Below, piece after piece: positions 1 through 9,701 of a stretch of 64,000 bases of DNA (position 1 is the first letter of the stretch; each line of letters opens with the position of its first letter). Source of the DNA: Auritidibacter ignavus. Lineage in GTDB: Bacteria; Actinomycetota; Actinomycetes; Actinomycetales; Micrococcaceae. Under the pieces are notes generated by a model. The model made no database searches. It was given only the letters and a program-made list of their open reading frames with translations, and was not told where the DNA came from. The position numbers were made by a program, and so were the translations under genes. The stretch is taken from NCBI RefSeq assembly GCF_003703835.1, contig NZ_RDQR01000009.1:25779-89778 (forward strand), given 5' to 3'.

Positions 1-44
1 ATCGGCACGTGGCTGAGAGAGTCTAAAGAAAAACGGAGGGCGTG

Positions 45-1072
45 ATGAAAACGCGGTGGGCTGGCGTCGTCATTGCTATGGGCTTTATGGCGCTCACCAT
101 TCCTGCGTGGGTGGCGCTGTTGAGTGCGCCTGAGCACGCACCGAACAGAAAATTCGTCACGGTCCTCGCGGTCAGTTACGGGGTTGCGACCATCGCGGCA
201 GCGTTTCTCACCAACACTCGAAGGGCACCTGCGCTCCGAGTTCTTGTCGTCGTGCCCGTCGCTACGCTGGGATTGATCCTGGTTGTGACGCTCGGGGCCG
301 GAAGCGCCCCTGTCTTCGCTCCAGCGATCTGCCTGATGCTCGTCCTCTTGCCCCGAGTAGCAGGGATCAGTGCGGTCACAGTGAGTTTATTGGCCCTGGG
401 AGCGGCCGGCCTCTTGGAAGGGACTGCCGAGGCGCATATTCAGAATTTTCTCCTTCTTTTCTCGGTCGCTATCGCCACCTTTCTTGTGTTGGTGTTGGTG
501 GAGATGAACGAACAGCTCGTCGAGGCCAAGAATGCGAACGAGTCTCGCGCGACCTCCACGATGTGCTTGGTAGCTCGGCGACCACTATTGCACTCAAGGC
601 CCAGCTCAGTGCCGAGTTCATCTCGCGTTCCGACCAGCATCGCGCCCTGGCAGAAATTGAGGATATCAGTCGGCTGGCGACAACCATCTCTCGTGATACT
701 CGAGAAGCCGTGCGCAATCTGCGCGAGACGACGCTGGAGGCAGAACTCCTTGTGGCCCAAGCAACCGCAAAGGCGGCCGGTATACGCTGTGATATACGCC
801 GTGCGGGAACTCCGGAAGCCCAATGTGAACCTGTCCTGGCTATGATCATCCGAGAGTCCGTCACCAACGCGGCGCGACATGCGGATGCGAGCCTGATATC
901 CGTCACCGTTGAAGCCGGCGGGGTGGAAATCGCCGACGATGGACATGGCGGGAAATTGGTCGCAGGCGATGGTATCCGCGGTATGAAAGACCGACTCTCC
1001 GCCTGTGGGGGAACTCTTAGCGTGAACGGCGGCCAGAACCAGGGCACTGTGGTGACCGCGAGGTTGCCGTGA
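45..1072 (+). pseudogene. DesK/LiaS-type sensor histidine kinase, frameshifted
   Basis: Seen: a reading frame from ATG 45 (GGAGG at 35-39, 5 nt upstream; GTG 42 is too close to it) encodes about five hydrophobic segments followed by VEMNEQLVEAKNANE. The kinase core continues in another frame from about 542, with the H-box RDLHDVLGSS and a C-terminal HATPase (ESVTNAARHAD, DDGHGG, GIRGMKDRL). The switch falls near 540-548 and fits loss of one base between membrane and kinase domains. Family knowledge: HisKA_3 kinases autophosphorylate on the H-box His and pass phosphate to NarL/LuxR-type regulators, here the overlapping gene at 1069. It is either a true frameshift mutation or a sequencing error; the intact flanking frames make recent damage or error more likely than old decay. 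Confidence 0.75.
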
Positions 1073-1671
1073 TTCGCGTCCTTCTTGCCGATGATCAGGC
1101 AATGTTTCGTCGAGCGTTATCAAGCTATATTGAGATCACCACGAATTTCGAGGTCGTGGCTGAAGCATCCAATGCGGACCAGGCACTTGACTTGATTCAT
1201 CACAACCAACCCGATGTTGCGCTCCTGGACATCCAGATGCCTGGAGACGGTCTCATGGTGGCGGAAGAAGTAGCCCGACGCGGTATTAAGACTCGGCTAA
1301 TTATCTGCACAACATTTGATCGACCCGGATACGTGCTACAAGCATGGGAAACCGGTTGCGCGGGGTTCGTCACAAAGGATAAAGAACCTAGTGCGCTCAT
1401 CAGTGTGATCCGAAGGGTCGCTACCGGTGAGCGAGTGTTCGACCCACAGCTTCTCCAGGAGGCCCGGACCTGGGGAGCGAACCCTCTCACGATGAGAGAG
1501 CGAGAAGTCCTCCGCGCGAGTGCAGATGGTGTGGCCGTGCGAGAAATCGCCGCTCGCCTCTTTCTGAGCAACGGAACAATCCGAAATCATTTGTCATCGG
1601 CGATGGGAAAGACCGGGGCGAGATCTCGCGCCCAGGCCGTCGAACGAGCCCGGGAACGTGGTTGGCTCTGA
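1069..1671 (+). CDS. NarL/FixJ-family response regulator
   Basis: A 200-aa protein with an N-terminal receiver domain (LLADDQAMFRRAL acidic pocket; phospho-acceptor Asp in VALLDIQMPGDG) and a C-terminal LuxR-type HTH (LTMREREVLRASADG, then a recognition helix in NGTIRNHLSSAMGK). GTG 1069 overlaps the TGA of the sensor kinase, so the two genes are translationally coupled and form one two-component system. In this family, phosphorylation allows dimerisation and promoter binding. The target is probably a gene left of the window, often an ABC exporter, but nothing here proves that. Confidence 0.9.
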   Translation: MIRVLLADDQAMFRRALSSYIEITTNFEVVAEASNADQALDLIHHNQPDVALLDIQMPGDGLMVAEEVARRGIKTRLIICTTFDRPGYVLQAWETGCAGFVTKDKEPSALISVIRRVATGERVFDPQLLQEARTWGANPLTMREREVLRASADGVAVREIAARLFLSNGTIRNHLSSAMGKTGARSRAQAVERARERGWL

Positions 1672-1736
1672 GACGATCGCTGTTTTACCTACTAGTGGCC
1701 CACTCTATGAAACACCACGATACGCAGACCTCAGTC

Positions 1737-3680
1737 TCAAGCCATCTCTGCGGTCATCGGGATACGACCTCCAACAATCACCATCTGTACCTGTCGGGCT
1801 GAGAGTCGGTGACGGAATCTCACCTGGCGTTCACCGATAGTTCCGGTCAGCTCGGACCCGCTGTTGAGGGCCTCGTGGAGGCCGTCGAGTACGAGTACCT
1901 CGCCCTGGTCGATGGCATCATGATCAACCGGGTCGGCGAATTCGAGAGGGAGAATCCCGAAATTGGCCAAATTTTGCCAGTGAATACGGGCGAAGGACTG
2001 GGCGACCACTACGCGTAGACCCAAGTACCGGGGTGCCACGACAGCATGCTCGCGGGAGGAACCCTGGCCGTAATTTGCGCCACCGATGACCGCGTGGTCG
2101 CCCTGTTGTTGCCTGGCACGTTTCGGATACGTTGCATCGATGCGTTCAAAGCAGAAATCTGCGATGCGGGGGATATTGCTACGGTACGGTAGGACCCGGG
2201 AACCGGCGGGCATAATCTCATCGGTGGACACATCGTCGCCCATCACGAGCAACACCGGCACCTTTAAGCTGTCTGGCAGTGGGTCGAACTCCGGTAACGA
2301 GGAGATATTGGGACCTTTGACCAGCTCTACCTCACGGGCTTGATCCGCTGGCAGCGGAGCAAGAAACATCGCGTCAAAAGTACTGAAGCTCTGAGGCATC
2401 TCCGGCACCGGATAGCTTATCCCGTGGCTATCGACCAGCGTGCGTGGATCGGTGATCTGTCCGGTCAGTGCTGCCGCGGCGGCGGTCTCTGGGGAGCACA
2501 GCCACACCGAGTCTTCTTCGGTCCCAGAACGGCCCGGAAAATTGCGTGGCATGGTGCGCAACGAATTCCGGCCACTGGCCGGAGCCTGGCCCATACCGAT
2601 GCATCCCAGACAACCGGATTGGTGGACTCGTGCTCCAGAAGCGACCAGCGAGCTCAACCAACCGCCGGCCACTAGGTCGGCCAGTACCTCACGGGACGTG
2701 GGGTTGATATCGACCGATACCCGCGGGTGGGTCTGTCGGTTGTTCAGAATCTCGGCGACGACGGCGAAGTCGCGCAACCCGGGATTGGCCGAGGAACCGA
2801 CGACCACCTGGTAGACGTCCTCGTCGGCGACATCGGCCACTGGGACAACGTTGCCCGGCGAGGACGGGCGGGCAATGAGCGGTTCGAGGTCGGAGAGATC
2901 AATGTGTTCGGTGACGTCATAGCAGGCCTCGTCATCGGCGACCAGCTGGGTGAAATCATCCCCACGGCCCACGGCCTCCAAGTAGGCGCGTGCGGCCTCA
3001 TCGGCGGGGAACACGCTTGTCGTCGCGCCGAGTTCGGCCCCCATGTTGGCAATGACATGCCGGTCCATTGCCGTCAGACCGGCAAGCCCTGGACCGTGGT
3101 ACTCGATGACCCGACCAACACCTCCTTTAACCCCGTGCCGGCGCAACATCTCCAGCACCACATCTTTGGCTGACACCCAATCGGGTAGCTCGCCGGTCAG
3201 CTTGACTCCCCATACCTCGGGCATGGTGACATAGAGTGGCTGACCGGCCATGGCCATTGCGACTTCCAGTCCGCCGACGCCAATGGCCAGCATGCCCAGC
3301 GCTCCCGCTGCGCAGGTGTGCGAGTCCGAGCCGATCAGGGTCGCGCCGGGTTTGCCGAAGTGCGCCTGGTGTACCGGATGAGAGACGCCGTTGCCGGCTT
3401 TGGAGTACCATAGTCCGAAGCGTTGGGCGGCCGACTGCAGAAAGACGTGGTCGTCGGGATTCTTCTCATCGGTCTGTAAGAGGTTGTGATCGACGTACTG
3501 CACAGATAAGTCGGTGCGGATTCGGTCGAGTCCCAAGGCTTCGAGTTCGAGCATCACCATGGTGCCGGTGGCGTCCTGGGTGAGCGTCTGATCGACGGTC
3601 ATCGCGATCTCATCACCGGGGGTGAGTGTGCCGTCTACGAGGTGGGAGGCGATGAGCTTCTCAGTTACGTTGCGAGCCAT
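1737..3680 (-). CDS. acn: Aconitate hydratase (short, Aquifex-type)
   Basis: A 647-aa protein, shorter than the roughly 900-aa AcnA of most actinobacteria. The LeuC-like part has the [4Fe-4S] cysteines in DSHTCAAG and HQSGCLGCIGMG. The LeuD-like swivel domain at the C-terminus contains GGANYGQGSSREHA. Reaction by family: citrate to isocitrate through cis-aconitate, in the cytosol. It ends 66 bp from the end of the response regulator gene, tail to tail, and is read divergently from the Na+/Pi cotransporter. The fused LeuC-LeuD layout means an isopropylmalate-isomerase-like role cannot be fully excluded, but single-chain proteins of this type are normally called aconitase. Confidence 0.85.
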   Translation of the reverse strand: MARNVTEKLIASHLVDGTLTPGDEIAMTVDQTLTQDATGTMVMLELEALGLDRIRTDLSVQYVDHNLLQTDEKNPDDHVFLQSAAQRFGLWYSKAGNGVSHPVHQAHFGKPGATLIGSDSHTCAAGALGMLAIGVGGLEVAMAMAGQPLYVTMPEVWGVKLTGELPDWVSAKDVVLEMLRRHGVKGGVGRVIEYHGPGLAGLTAMDRHVIANMGAELGATTSVFPADEAARAYLEAVGRGDDFTQLVADDEACYDVTEHIDLSDLEPLIARPSSPGNVVPVADVADEDVYQVVVGSSANPGLRDFAVVAEILNNRQTHPRVSVDINPTSREVLADLVAGGWLSSLVASGARVHQSGCLGCIGMGQAPASGRNSLRTMPRNFPGRSGTEEDSVWLCSPETAAAAALTGQITDPRTLVDSHGISYPVPEMPQSFSTFDAMFLAPLPADQAREVELVKGPNISSLPEFDPLPDSLKVPVLLVMGDDVSTDEIMPAGSRVLPYRSNIPRIADFCFERIDATYPKRARQQQGDHAVIGGANYGQGSSREHAVVAPRYLGLRVVVAQSFARIHWQNLANFGILPLEFADPVDHDAIDQGEVLVLDGLHEALNSGSELTGTIGERQVRFRHRLSARQVQMVIVGGRIPMTAEMA

Positions 3681-4070
3681 GACGATTCCTTCCGCAGGTT
3701 GCTCATACCTAGTCAGCTACCTGGTCAGTCGGCGCCCTTCCGAGTCGGCGGGAAGAATTGGGCAACAACGATGTGCATAGCACCGGGCGGAAGCGCGCCT
3801 GTGTCCGATTGTGCTTCCACTCTCGATCCTACCGTGGAAGTGATCGGGGCCATAGTTGCTGATCAGTGATAGCCGCTCGGCAAGCTGTGGTGGGTACGCT
3901 CTGGGTCTCGTTTCCCAGTTGCGCTCGCCTGAGGTCATATTTGTACCGGTTAATAACGTATTTACCTAATGGTTCAGGAAAGTATAACCAGGACATTTAG
4001 TCTCCCTATACGGACCTCCGGTACTGGCCGGTAGTACTCACACTTCACCGAACACCTTGAGGAGTAGGAG
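3681..4070. promoter_or_regulatory. Divergent intergenic region, aconitase / Na+-Pi cotransporter
   Basis: 390 bp with no convincing gene. It must carry promoters for both divergent genes. The stretch at about 3945-3990 is distinctly AT-rich (GGTTAATAACG, then TTTACCTAATGGTTCAGG). GGTTAAT and GGTTCAG recur about 22 bp apart, which is two 11-bp turns and vaguely recalls PhoP-box spacing, but the match is weak. GAGGAG at 4058-4064 is the ribosome binding site for the cotransporter. Confidence 0.4.
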
Positions 4071-5306
4071 ATGTCGCAGACCACCGTCGAACGTGGTACA
4101 GACAAAGCAACAGAAGCACAGTCAGAAGACGGCCAGCCCAAACGGAGTCCGTTTGAAAGAATGGGGCTGACCGGCACCGCCCTGAGCGTTGCCAACTGGC
4201 TATCGGTCATTGCAGCGATCTACGTGCTGATCACTGCGGTGAATGTGATTGGTTCCGGTTTCAAGATCGCCACCGGAGACCAGGCCGAAGATCTCTTCAG
4301 CTTCGCGTCGAACCCCTTGGTGGGCTTGATGATCGGTGTGGTGGCCACCGCACTGACCCAGTCGTCGTCGACCACCACCTCGGTGACCGTGGGTATGGTG
4401 GCCGGGGGTATGCCACTGAATGTGGCGGTGCCGATCATTATGGGTGCCAACCTGGGAACCACACTGACCAACACGCTGGTGTCGCTAGGTATGGTGCGCG
4501 ATAAAGAACAGTTCCGCCGCGGTTTTGCCGCAGCAACCGTGCACGACTTCTTCAACTTGCTGGCGGTGATCATCTTCCTGCCGCTGGAAATGATCTTCGG
4601 GCTGCTGGAATCGGTGGCCACGGCCGTGGCGGATGCCACCGTCGGTAGCGACGTGACGGTGATCAACGCCATCTTTGAAGGTATCGGTGCCGTCGTTTCC
4701 GGAGCCACCGAGCCGTTGGCCAACGGGATCGAATTCGTGCTGAGCTTCCTGCCAGAAACCTGGCAGGGCATCGTGATGATTCTGGTCGCCATCGGGTTGA
4801 TCCTGCTGGTGATCAATTTCATCGGCAAGATGCTGAACATCTTGATGGTGGGTCAAGCCAAGAAGGTCCTGCACACCGCAATCGGCCGTGGACCGGTCAC
4901 CGGTATCGCATCCGGTACCGTCATCACCGTGATGGTCCAGTCCTCCTCGACCACCACCTCGCTGATGGTGCCACTGGCTGGTTCCGGTGTCTTCACCCTG
5001 AAGCAGATCTACCCCTTCACCCTGGGCGCCAACATTGGTACCACCATTACCGCTCTGGTCTCGGCCTTCGCGTTCGAAGGAGTGGAAGCCCAGGCCGCAC
5101 TGACCGCGGCCATGGTCCACCTGTCCTTCAACGTCTTCGCAACCTTGGTGATCTACGGTTTGCCCTTCCTGCGCAACATTCCGCCGATGGGTGCCACCTG
5201 GTTGGCCAACGTAGCCGCCGAGCGCAAGATCTATGCCGTGATCTGGGCAGTGGGCGTTTTCCTGGTGCTGCCGCTGATCCTGATCTTTGCCACCACCGTG
5301 TTCTAA
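4071..5306 (+). CDS. nptA: Na+/phosphate cotransporter, NptA type
   Basis: A 411-aa inner-membrane protein of the Na/Pi cotransporter family. It has the hallmark duplicated motif QSSSTTTS at about residues 94 and 290, each in an inverted-repeat transport domain, with roughly eight to nine hydrophobic segments. A hydrophilic N-terminal tail of about 35 residues precedes the first segment. Family role: sodium-coupled phosphate uptake. ATG follows GAGGAG. A small coiled-coil gene and a PstS-like lipoprotein gene follow on the same strand with spacings of 33 bp and a one-base overlap, so they look like one phosphate operon. Confidence 0.9.
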   Translation: MSQTTVERGTDKATEAQSEDGQPKRSPFERMGLTGTALSVANWLSVIAAIYVLITAVNVIGSGFKIATGDQAEDLFSFASNPLVGLMIGVVATALTQSSSTTTSVTVGMVAGGMPLNVAVPIIMGANLGTTLTNTLVSLGMVRDKEQFRRGFAAATVHDFFNLLAVIIFLPLEMIFGLLESVATAVADATVGSDVTVINAIFEGIGAVVSGATEPLANGIEFVLSFLPETWQGIVMILVAIGLILLVINFIGKMLNILMVGQAKKVLHTAIGRGPVTGIASGTVITVMVQSSSTTTSLMVPLAGSGVFTLKQIYPFTLGANIGTTITALVSAFAFEGVEAQAALTAAMVHLSFNVFATLVIYGLPFLRNIPPMGATWLANVAAERKIYAVIWAVGVFLVLPLILIFATTVF

Positions 5307-5339
5307 CCGTTGCCGGATTCTAGGAGCTAAGGACGACTG

Positions 5340-5636
5340 ATGAGCGATAACAACGAGCAAGACTACGATATCGAAACCCGTCTGGAACGTGTCCTGGCCG
5401 ACACGGAGACTTCCATGGCCCAGTTGCGCGAGGAGCTCCATCGCATCCAGACCGAACGTCGCCAGCACCAAGAAGTGGACCGGCTGGAAGAGCACCTGGC
5501 TCATGCGACCGTGCGCTGGTCGAAGATCAAAGAGTTCCTGCAACTCATGGTGGCTGAGTTGCGCGGTGCGCGCCAGGACAACGCCGAGGCCCCCCAGCAC
5601 GAGACCACACAGCAGACCGGGGAGGAGAACAAGTAA
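5340..5636 (+). CDS. Small coiled-coil protein between nptA and pstS-like gene
   Basis: A 98-aa hydrophilic protein with no signal peptide or membrane segment. Residues about 10-75 are rich in Glu, Leu, Arg and Gln in heptad-like order (LERVLADTETSMAQLREEL, VDRLEEHLAHATVRW), suggesting a helical coiled coil. The tail is polar and Gln/Glu-rich. I do not recognise the family. Position inside the nptA operon suggests a cytosolic accessory or regulatory role analogous to the PhoU-like partners of some Na/Pi transporters, but there is no sequence similarity that I can see. Confidence 0.65.
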   Translation: MSDNNEQDYDIETRLERVLADTETSMAQLREELHRIQTERRQHQEVDRLEEHLAHATVRWSKIKEFLQLMVAELRGARQDNAEAPQHETTQQTGEENK

Positions 5637-6616
5637 TGCGCAAAGTGCTCGCACTCGGCGCCATGGGCGCTCTGGCCCTGACTGCCTGCGGGGAAGGCGA
5701 CAGCGAACAGACCGCTAGCCCGATCGTGGCCCGCGGTTCGACGACGGTTGCTCCGATCACCGAGCTGGTGGCCAATGACGGCGGGTTCGACGTCGACATC
5801 ACCGCCGAAGGGACCACCACGGGGTTCGACACGTTCTGTACCGGTGACGTCGCGATCAACAACGCTTCTGAAGCTATTCCCGGCGAGGATGCTGAAACCG
5901 ATTACATCAGCCTGTGTGAAGAAAACGGTGTGGAATTTGTCGAGCTACCCATCGCCTTGGACACCCTGGCGGTGGTGCGCAACTCCGCGAACGACTTTGC
6001 CAGCGACCTGACCATGGACGAGCTACAGGCCATTTGGGAGCCCGGCTCCGAGGTGACCACCTGGTCGGATGTACGCCAGGAGTGGCCGGATGAAGAGATC
6101 GAGCTGGTGGGACGTCCCGCCGGGTCGGGGACCTTCGACTACTTCACCCACCACGTCACCGGTGAAGCCGGCGAGATCCGCGATGATTACCGTAAGACCG
6201 ATGATCTGGATCAGCTAGCCACCTGGATCTCCCAGGATGACAATGCGCTGGGCTTCATGGGGATCGGTAATTACTTCACCGCTGCCGATGACGAGGTACG
6301 TGAGGAGCTGTCCACCGTCAGTATCGAGGGGGTGGACCCCAGCCTGGAGAACGCTCAAAACGGTAGCTACACTCCGCTGACTCGCCCGCTGTTCATCTAC
6401 GTCAACGTGGACTCGTTGGACAACGATGACAACGTAGCAGAGTTCGTGACCCACTACGTCGATAATGCCTACGACCTGATGCCACGAACCTTCTTCTACC
6501 GGTTGAGCGAGGACGACTACGACAACGTGCGGGAGCGGCTGGACTCCCGCACCACCGGTTCCCTTTACGAGGGCGACCCGTTCCGCCCCGAGTCGGTCAG
6601 CGACCTGCTGGACTAG
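5636..6616 (+). CDS. PstS-like phosphate-binding lipoprotein
   Basis: A 326-aa protein starting with a lipoprotein signal (lipobox LTAC, Cys 18). It is a type II periplasmic-binding fold of the phosphate family: ARGSTTVAPITEL near the N-terminus, then GRPAGSGTFDYF in the middle and DDNALGFMGIGNYF, all phosphate-ligand loops in PstS proteins. The start codon overlaps the stop of the coiled-coil gene by one base. No pstC, pstA or pstB follows; the next gene is an unrelated peptidase. It either feeds a Pst permease encoded elsewhere or works with the neighbouring cotransporter. Confidence 0.85.
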   Translation: MRKVLALGAMGALALTACGEGDSEQTASPIVARGSTTVAPITELVANDGGFDVDITAEGTTTGFDTFCTGDVAINNASEAIPGEDAETDYISLCEENGVEFVELPIALDTLAVVRNSANDFASDLTMDELQAIWEPGSEVTTWSDVRQEWPDEEIELVGRPAGSGTFDYFTHHVTGEAGEIRDDYRKTDDLDQLATWISQDDNALGFMGIGNYFTAADDEVREELSTVSIEGVDPSLENAQNGSYTPLTRPLFIYVNVDSLDNDDNVAEFVTHYVDNAYDLMPRTFFYRLSEDDYDNVRERLDSRTTGSLYEGDPFRPESVSDLLD

Positions 6617-6700
6617 TCTCAAGACACCTCCAGACGTGCTGACCCGTTCTCAGGTAGACCGACCTGTCAGACTCGGCCACGGTCTGGTTGAATGTGCTCT

Positions 6701-7711
6701 ATGAGCACTTCAGCACAGACCGTGGCCGATGTTCTGCAGCACGCACCTGTTTGGGACGGACATAACGACCTCGCCATCGCGTTGCGTGCACGATATGGCT
6801 ACTCCGTGACCGAGGCCGGACTCGCCGAAGGCAATACGACCCTGCACACCGACATTCCCTCCCTACGGGCCGGCGGGGTAGGTGCCCAGTTCTGGTCGGT
6901 CTTCGTCCCCTCGAGTCTGCGTGAACCCGAGGCAGTGACCGCGACCTTAGAACAAATTGACTGCATCTACCGCCTGGTGGACCAGTTCCCCGACGTTTTT
7001 GCGATCGCCGACTCCGTCGACGGGGTCCGAGCAGCCTGGCAACAAGGCAAAATCGCATCCCTGCTCGGGATGGAAGGCGGACACTCGATCAACGAATCCT
7101 TGGGCGTGCTGCGGATGATGCGCCGGTTGGGGGTCACCTATCTGACCTTGACCCACAACGACAACACCTCTTGGGCGGCCTCGGCAACCGGCGATCCGGT
7201 GGATTACGGGCTCACGGAGTTCGGCCGCGATGTGGTAGCGGAAATGAACCGGATCGGGATGCTGGTCGATCTCTCCCATGTTGCCTCACAGACCATGCGC
7301 GATGCCTTAGCGGTGAGCACCAAACCGGTGATCTTCTCCCACTCCAGTTGCCAAAGCGTGTATGACCACCCGCGCAATGTCCCCGACGATGTGCTGGGCC
7401 AGCTGGCCACCAACGGGGGCGTACAGATGGTGACCTTCGTGCCCGGATTTATCACCGCCGATGAGGATCAGGCCGGCATCGACGATGTGGTCGCCCACCT
7501 AGAGCACGCCCGCGAGGTCGCAGGTATCGACCACATCGGACTGGGTGGTGACTACGACGGGATCCCCACCGGCCCGAAGGGGCTGGAACGGGTGGACGGC
7601 TACCCCCGATTGCTCCAGGCTCTGGTGGATAAAGGCTGGTCACCCTCCGACCTGGCCGCACTGACCAGTGGCAATATTCTTCGGGTTCTCGGTGACGCCC
7701 AAGGTCAGTGA
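6701..7711 (+). CDS. Membrane dipeptidase family (M19) protein
   Basis: An M19 zinc peptidase of about 336 aa. Metal-ligand motifs in order: WDGHNDLA near the start, GMEGGHSI (bridging Glu), FSHSS, and HIGLGGDYDGI near the C-terminus. Family role: hydrolysis of dipeptides, including some D-amino-acid-containing ones. No signal peptide, so probably cytosolic. ATG 6701 is preferred because conserved sequence begins soon after it; ATG 6692 is in frame three codons earlier. Neither has a clear Shine-Dalgarno, so the message may be leaderless. Confidence 0.88.
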   Translation: MSTSAQTVADVLQHAPVWDGHNDLAIALRARYGYSVTEAGLAEGNTTLHTDIPSLRAGGVGAQFWSVFVPSSLREPEAVTATLEQIDCIYRLVDQFPDVFAIADSVDGVRAAWQQGKIASLLGMEGGHSINESLGVLRMMRRLGVTYLTLTHNDNTSWAASATGDPVDYGLTEFGRDVVAEMNRIGMLVDLSHVASQTMRDALAVSTKPVIFSHSSCQSVYDHPRNVPDDVLGQLATNGGVQMVTFVPGFITADEDQAGIDDVVAHLEHAREVAGIDHIGLGGDYDGIPTGPKGLERVDGYPRLLQALVDKGWSPSDLAALTSGNILRVLGDAQGQ

Positions 7712-7793
7712 CCACAGCCGGTTGCTACTTCCACCATGGTCTTTGCAGGCTGCACCGTAGAGACCGTTACGTGCTGGCTTCCGCTGTCGTAGC

Positions 7794-8637
7794 TTACACA
7801 CAGTTAACCTGTCGTCGGTTCCAGCCGATCAATCCGATGACGATACCGCCAACAGCGATCGCCAGCAGCACTGCGATGGGGGCCAGTTCAACCTGCTCCA
7901 CCGGATATTCAGCCAGATGACCAAAAAGATCAAGGTTTGCGAGCGCATCGGGAAGTTCCAGGAGCTGACCGAAGGTGGACATCACTGTGCCAAAACCGAC
8001 GAAGAACCATCCGACGGCAAGAGCAATTTTCGGTAGCCATCCCAGTAATCCAACGACAACGCCGATCAAGGCCAGGACCGCGGGTGCCTGCACAATACCA
8101 GCCAGGAGCAGTTCCCCGAAGTACTTGTCGCCTTCCGTGTCGAGGGAGGCCGAGGCCCCCAGTCCCATACTCACACCGACCACGACCTGCATAAGCAAGA
8201 CCCCGAGGATCAGCACTGCCAGATGCGCGCCAAGCCAGACGGTTCGACTCACCGGCGCCGACATCGCGTATTCAGCACGGCCAGAGTTTTCTTCACTGCG
8301 CACTTGGTGGAGTCCGCTAACCCCGGCAGCGCCGATGAAGACAGTCATAAACACAGCTATATAAGCCAAGTAACCTCGCAACATGTCCTCTCCGGCAAAG
8401 ACTTGGGCCATCTCCGGCGGGAGGTCATCGGCAACGTCAACAACCGTCTGAGCGAAACTGCCAAACATCAACGAGGCCAGCAACAGCGCGATGACCCACC
8501 CAGTCAACGTGCCCTTGAGGGTGTGAAGAGCTAAGCCCTGCGGGGTACCCAGCAACGGTCGAGCCACCCGGGGTCCCAACCGGGTCGGCACGAGGCTTGC
8601 TCCGACGTCACGGGTTGTAGAAAGCCAGTAGCCTAAC
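7794..8637 (-). pseudogene. ABC-2 type exporter permease, 3' half only
   Basis: The C-terminal half of a large ABC exporter permease (the type annotated as exporter of polyketide antibiotics), with six or so membrane segments. The frame is open through YWLSTTRDVGASLVPTRLGP to 8637 and ends exactly where the IS481 element begins. Full-length relatives have about 530 residues; about 280 remain. No matching 5' half is visible on the far side of the element, so the rest was deleted or moved. Residual translation from GTG 8591 would give a 265-aa fragment of doubtful function. Confidence 0.8.
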
Positions 8638-9701
8638 TGTAGTTCCTCGGGAGGTTGTAAACACTCGAGATAGGTGAAGACCTCCGGTAAAGATGGGGTT
8701 TACCACAACCGTCCATCCTGAAAACCGGAGGTCTTCAATGTCCCACCCTAATGCACCCTTGAGGCCTGAAGGTCGCAGACGCCTTGCCGTGCTGATTGTC
8801 GAGGATGGTTGGACGATTCGTCGCGCTGCTGAGCGATTCCAAGTCTCACCAGCCACCGCTTCGAAATGGGCGAGACGCTACCGTGCCGGGGAGTCGTTGA
8901 CGGACCGGTCCTCGCGGCCGCAGACGTCGCCCAACCGGTTATCTCCACGGCGGGAGCGGCGTATCATTGCGTTGCGATTTACTCGGCAGTGGGGCCCGCA
9001 CCGGATTGGCTACCACCTGGGGATCGCTCGTTCCACTGTGGGTCCGGTGCTGGCCCGCTACAAGATGCCACCACTGGCGTGGTTAGACCAGGCCACCGGG
9101 TTGCCGGTGCGGAAACCGGCACCGGTGCGTTATGAGAAGGCCACACCCGGTGAGCTGGTGCATGTGGATATCAAAAAACTGGGCCGCATCCCTGACGGCG
9201 GTGGCCACCGCAAACTCGGGGCAGCTGGCCGCAAAAACAACGGCTACGGCAACAAAGGCCGCGGCTATGCCTACCTGCATCACGCGGTGGATGACCACTC
9301 CCGGCTGGCATACTCCGAGATCCTAACCGATGAACGCCAAGACACCGCAGCAGCCTTCTGGCAACGTGCCAACGCATTCTTCAGCGAGGCTGGGATCACC
9401 GTGCAAGCAGTCATGACCGATAACGGTGCCTGCTACCGGTCACGCCTATTCCGCGACATGCTGGGTGACAAGATCAAACATCGCTTCACCAAGCCCTACC
9501 GGCCTCAGACCAATGGCAAGGTCGAACGCTTCAACCGCACTCTGGCCCAGGAGTGGGCTTATGCCGATACCTATTACAGTGACGAAGCCCGCGCCGCGAC
9601 CTACGCGGACTGGTTGCATTACTATAATCACCACCGCCCCCACACTGGTATCGGAGGCTCAACGCCCTCAGATCGCGTTCACAACCTCACGGGGAACTAC
9701 A
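8638..9701 (+). mobile_element. IS481-family insertion sequence (1064 bp)
   Basis: Terminal inverted repeats of 20 bp match at 18 positions: left end 8638-8657 starts TGTAGTTCCTCGGGAGG, and right end 9682-9701 reads TGTAGTTCCCCGTGAGG on the complement. One transposase gene fills the element. The flanks CCTAAC (left) and CCTTAG (right) are not a perfect target duplication, which fits deletion of sequence next to the element. Its insertion truncated the ABC permease gene on the left. Confidence 0.9.
8676..8736 (+). promoter_or_regulatory. Inverted repeat able to sequester the transposase RBS
   Basis: GAAGACCTCCGG (8676-8687) and CCGGAGGTCTTC (8725-8736) are a perfect 12-bp inverted repeat with a 37-nt loop. 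The right arm contains the Shine-Dalgarno GGAGG, six bases before the ATG at 8738. A transcript entering from outside would fold the RBS into the stem; one starting inside the loop would lack the left arm. This layout resembles the protection against impinging transcription known for IS10 and IS50. Confidence 0.65.

Noticed and set aside
4485..5654. 389-aa minus-strand open frame rich in Asp, His and Gly
   Set aside because: It covers the Na+/Pi cotransporter and coiled-coil genes in antisense; composition is that of a reverse-frame shadow.
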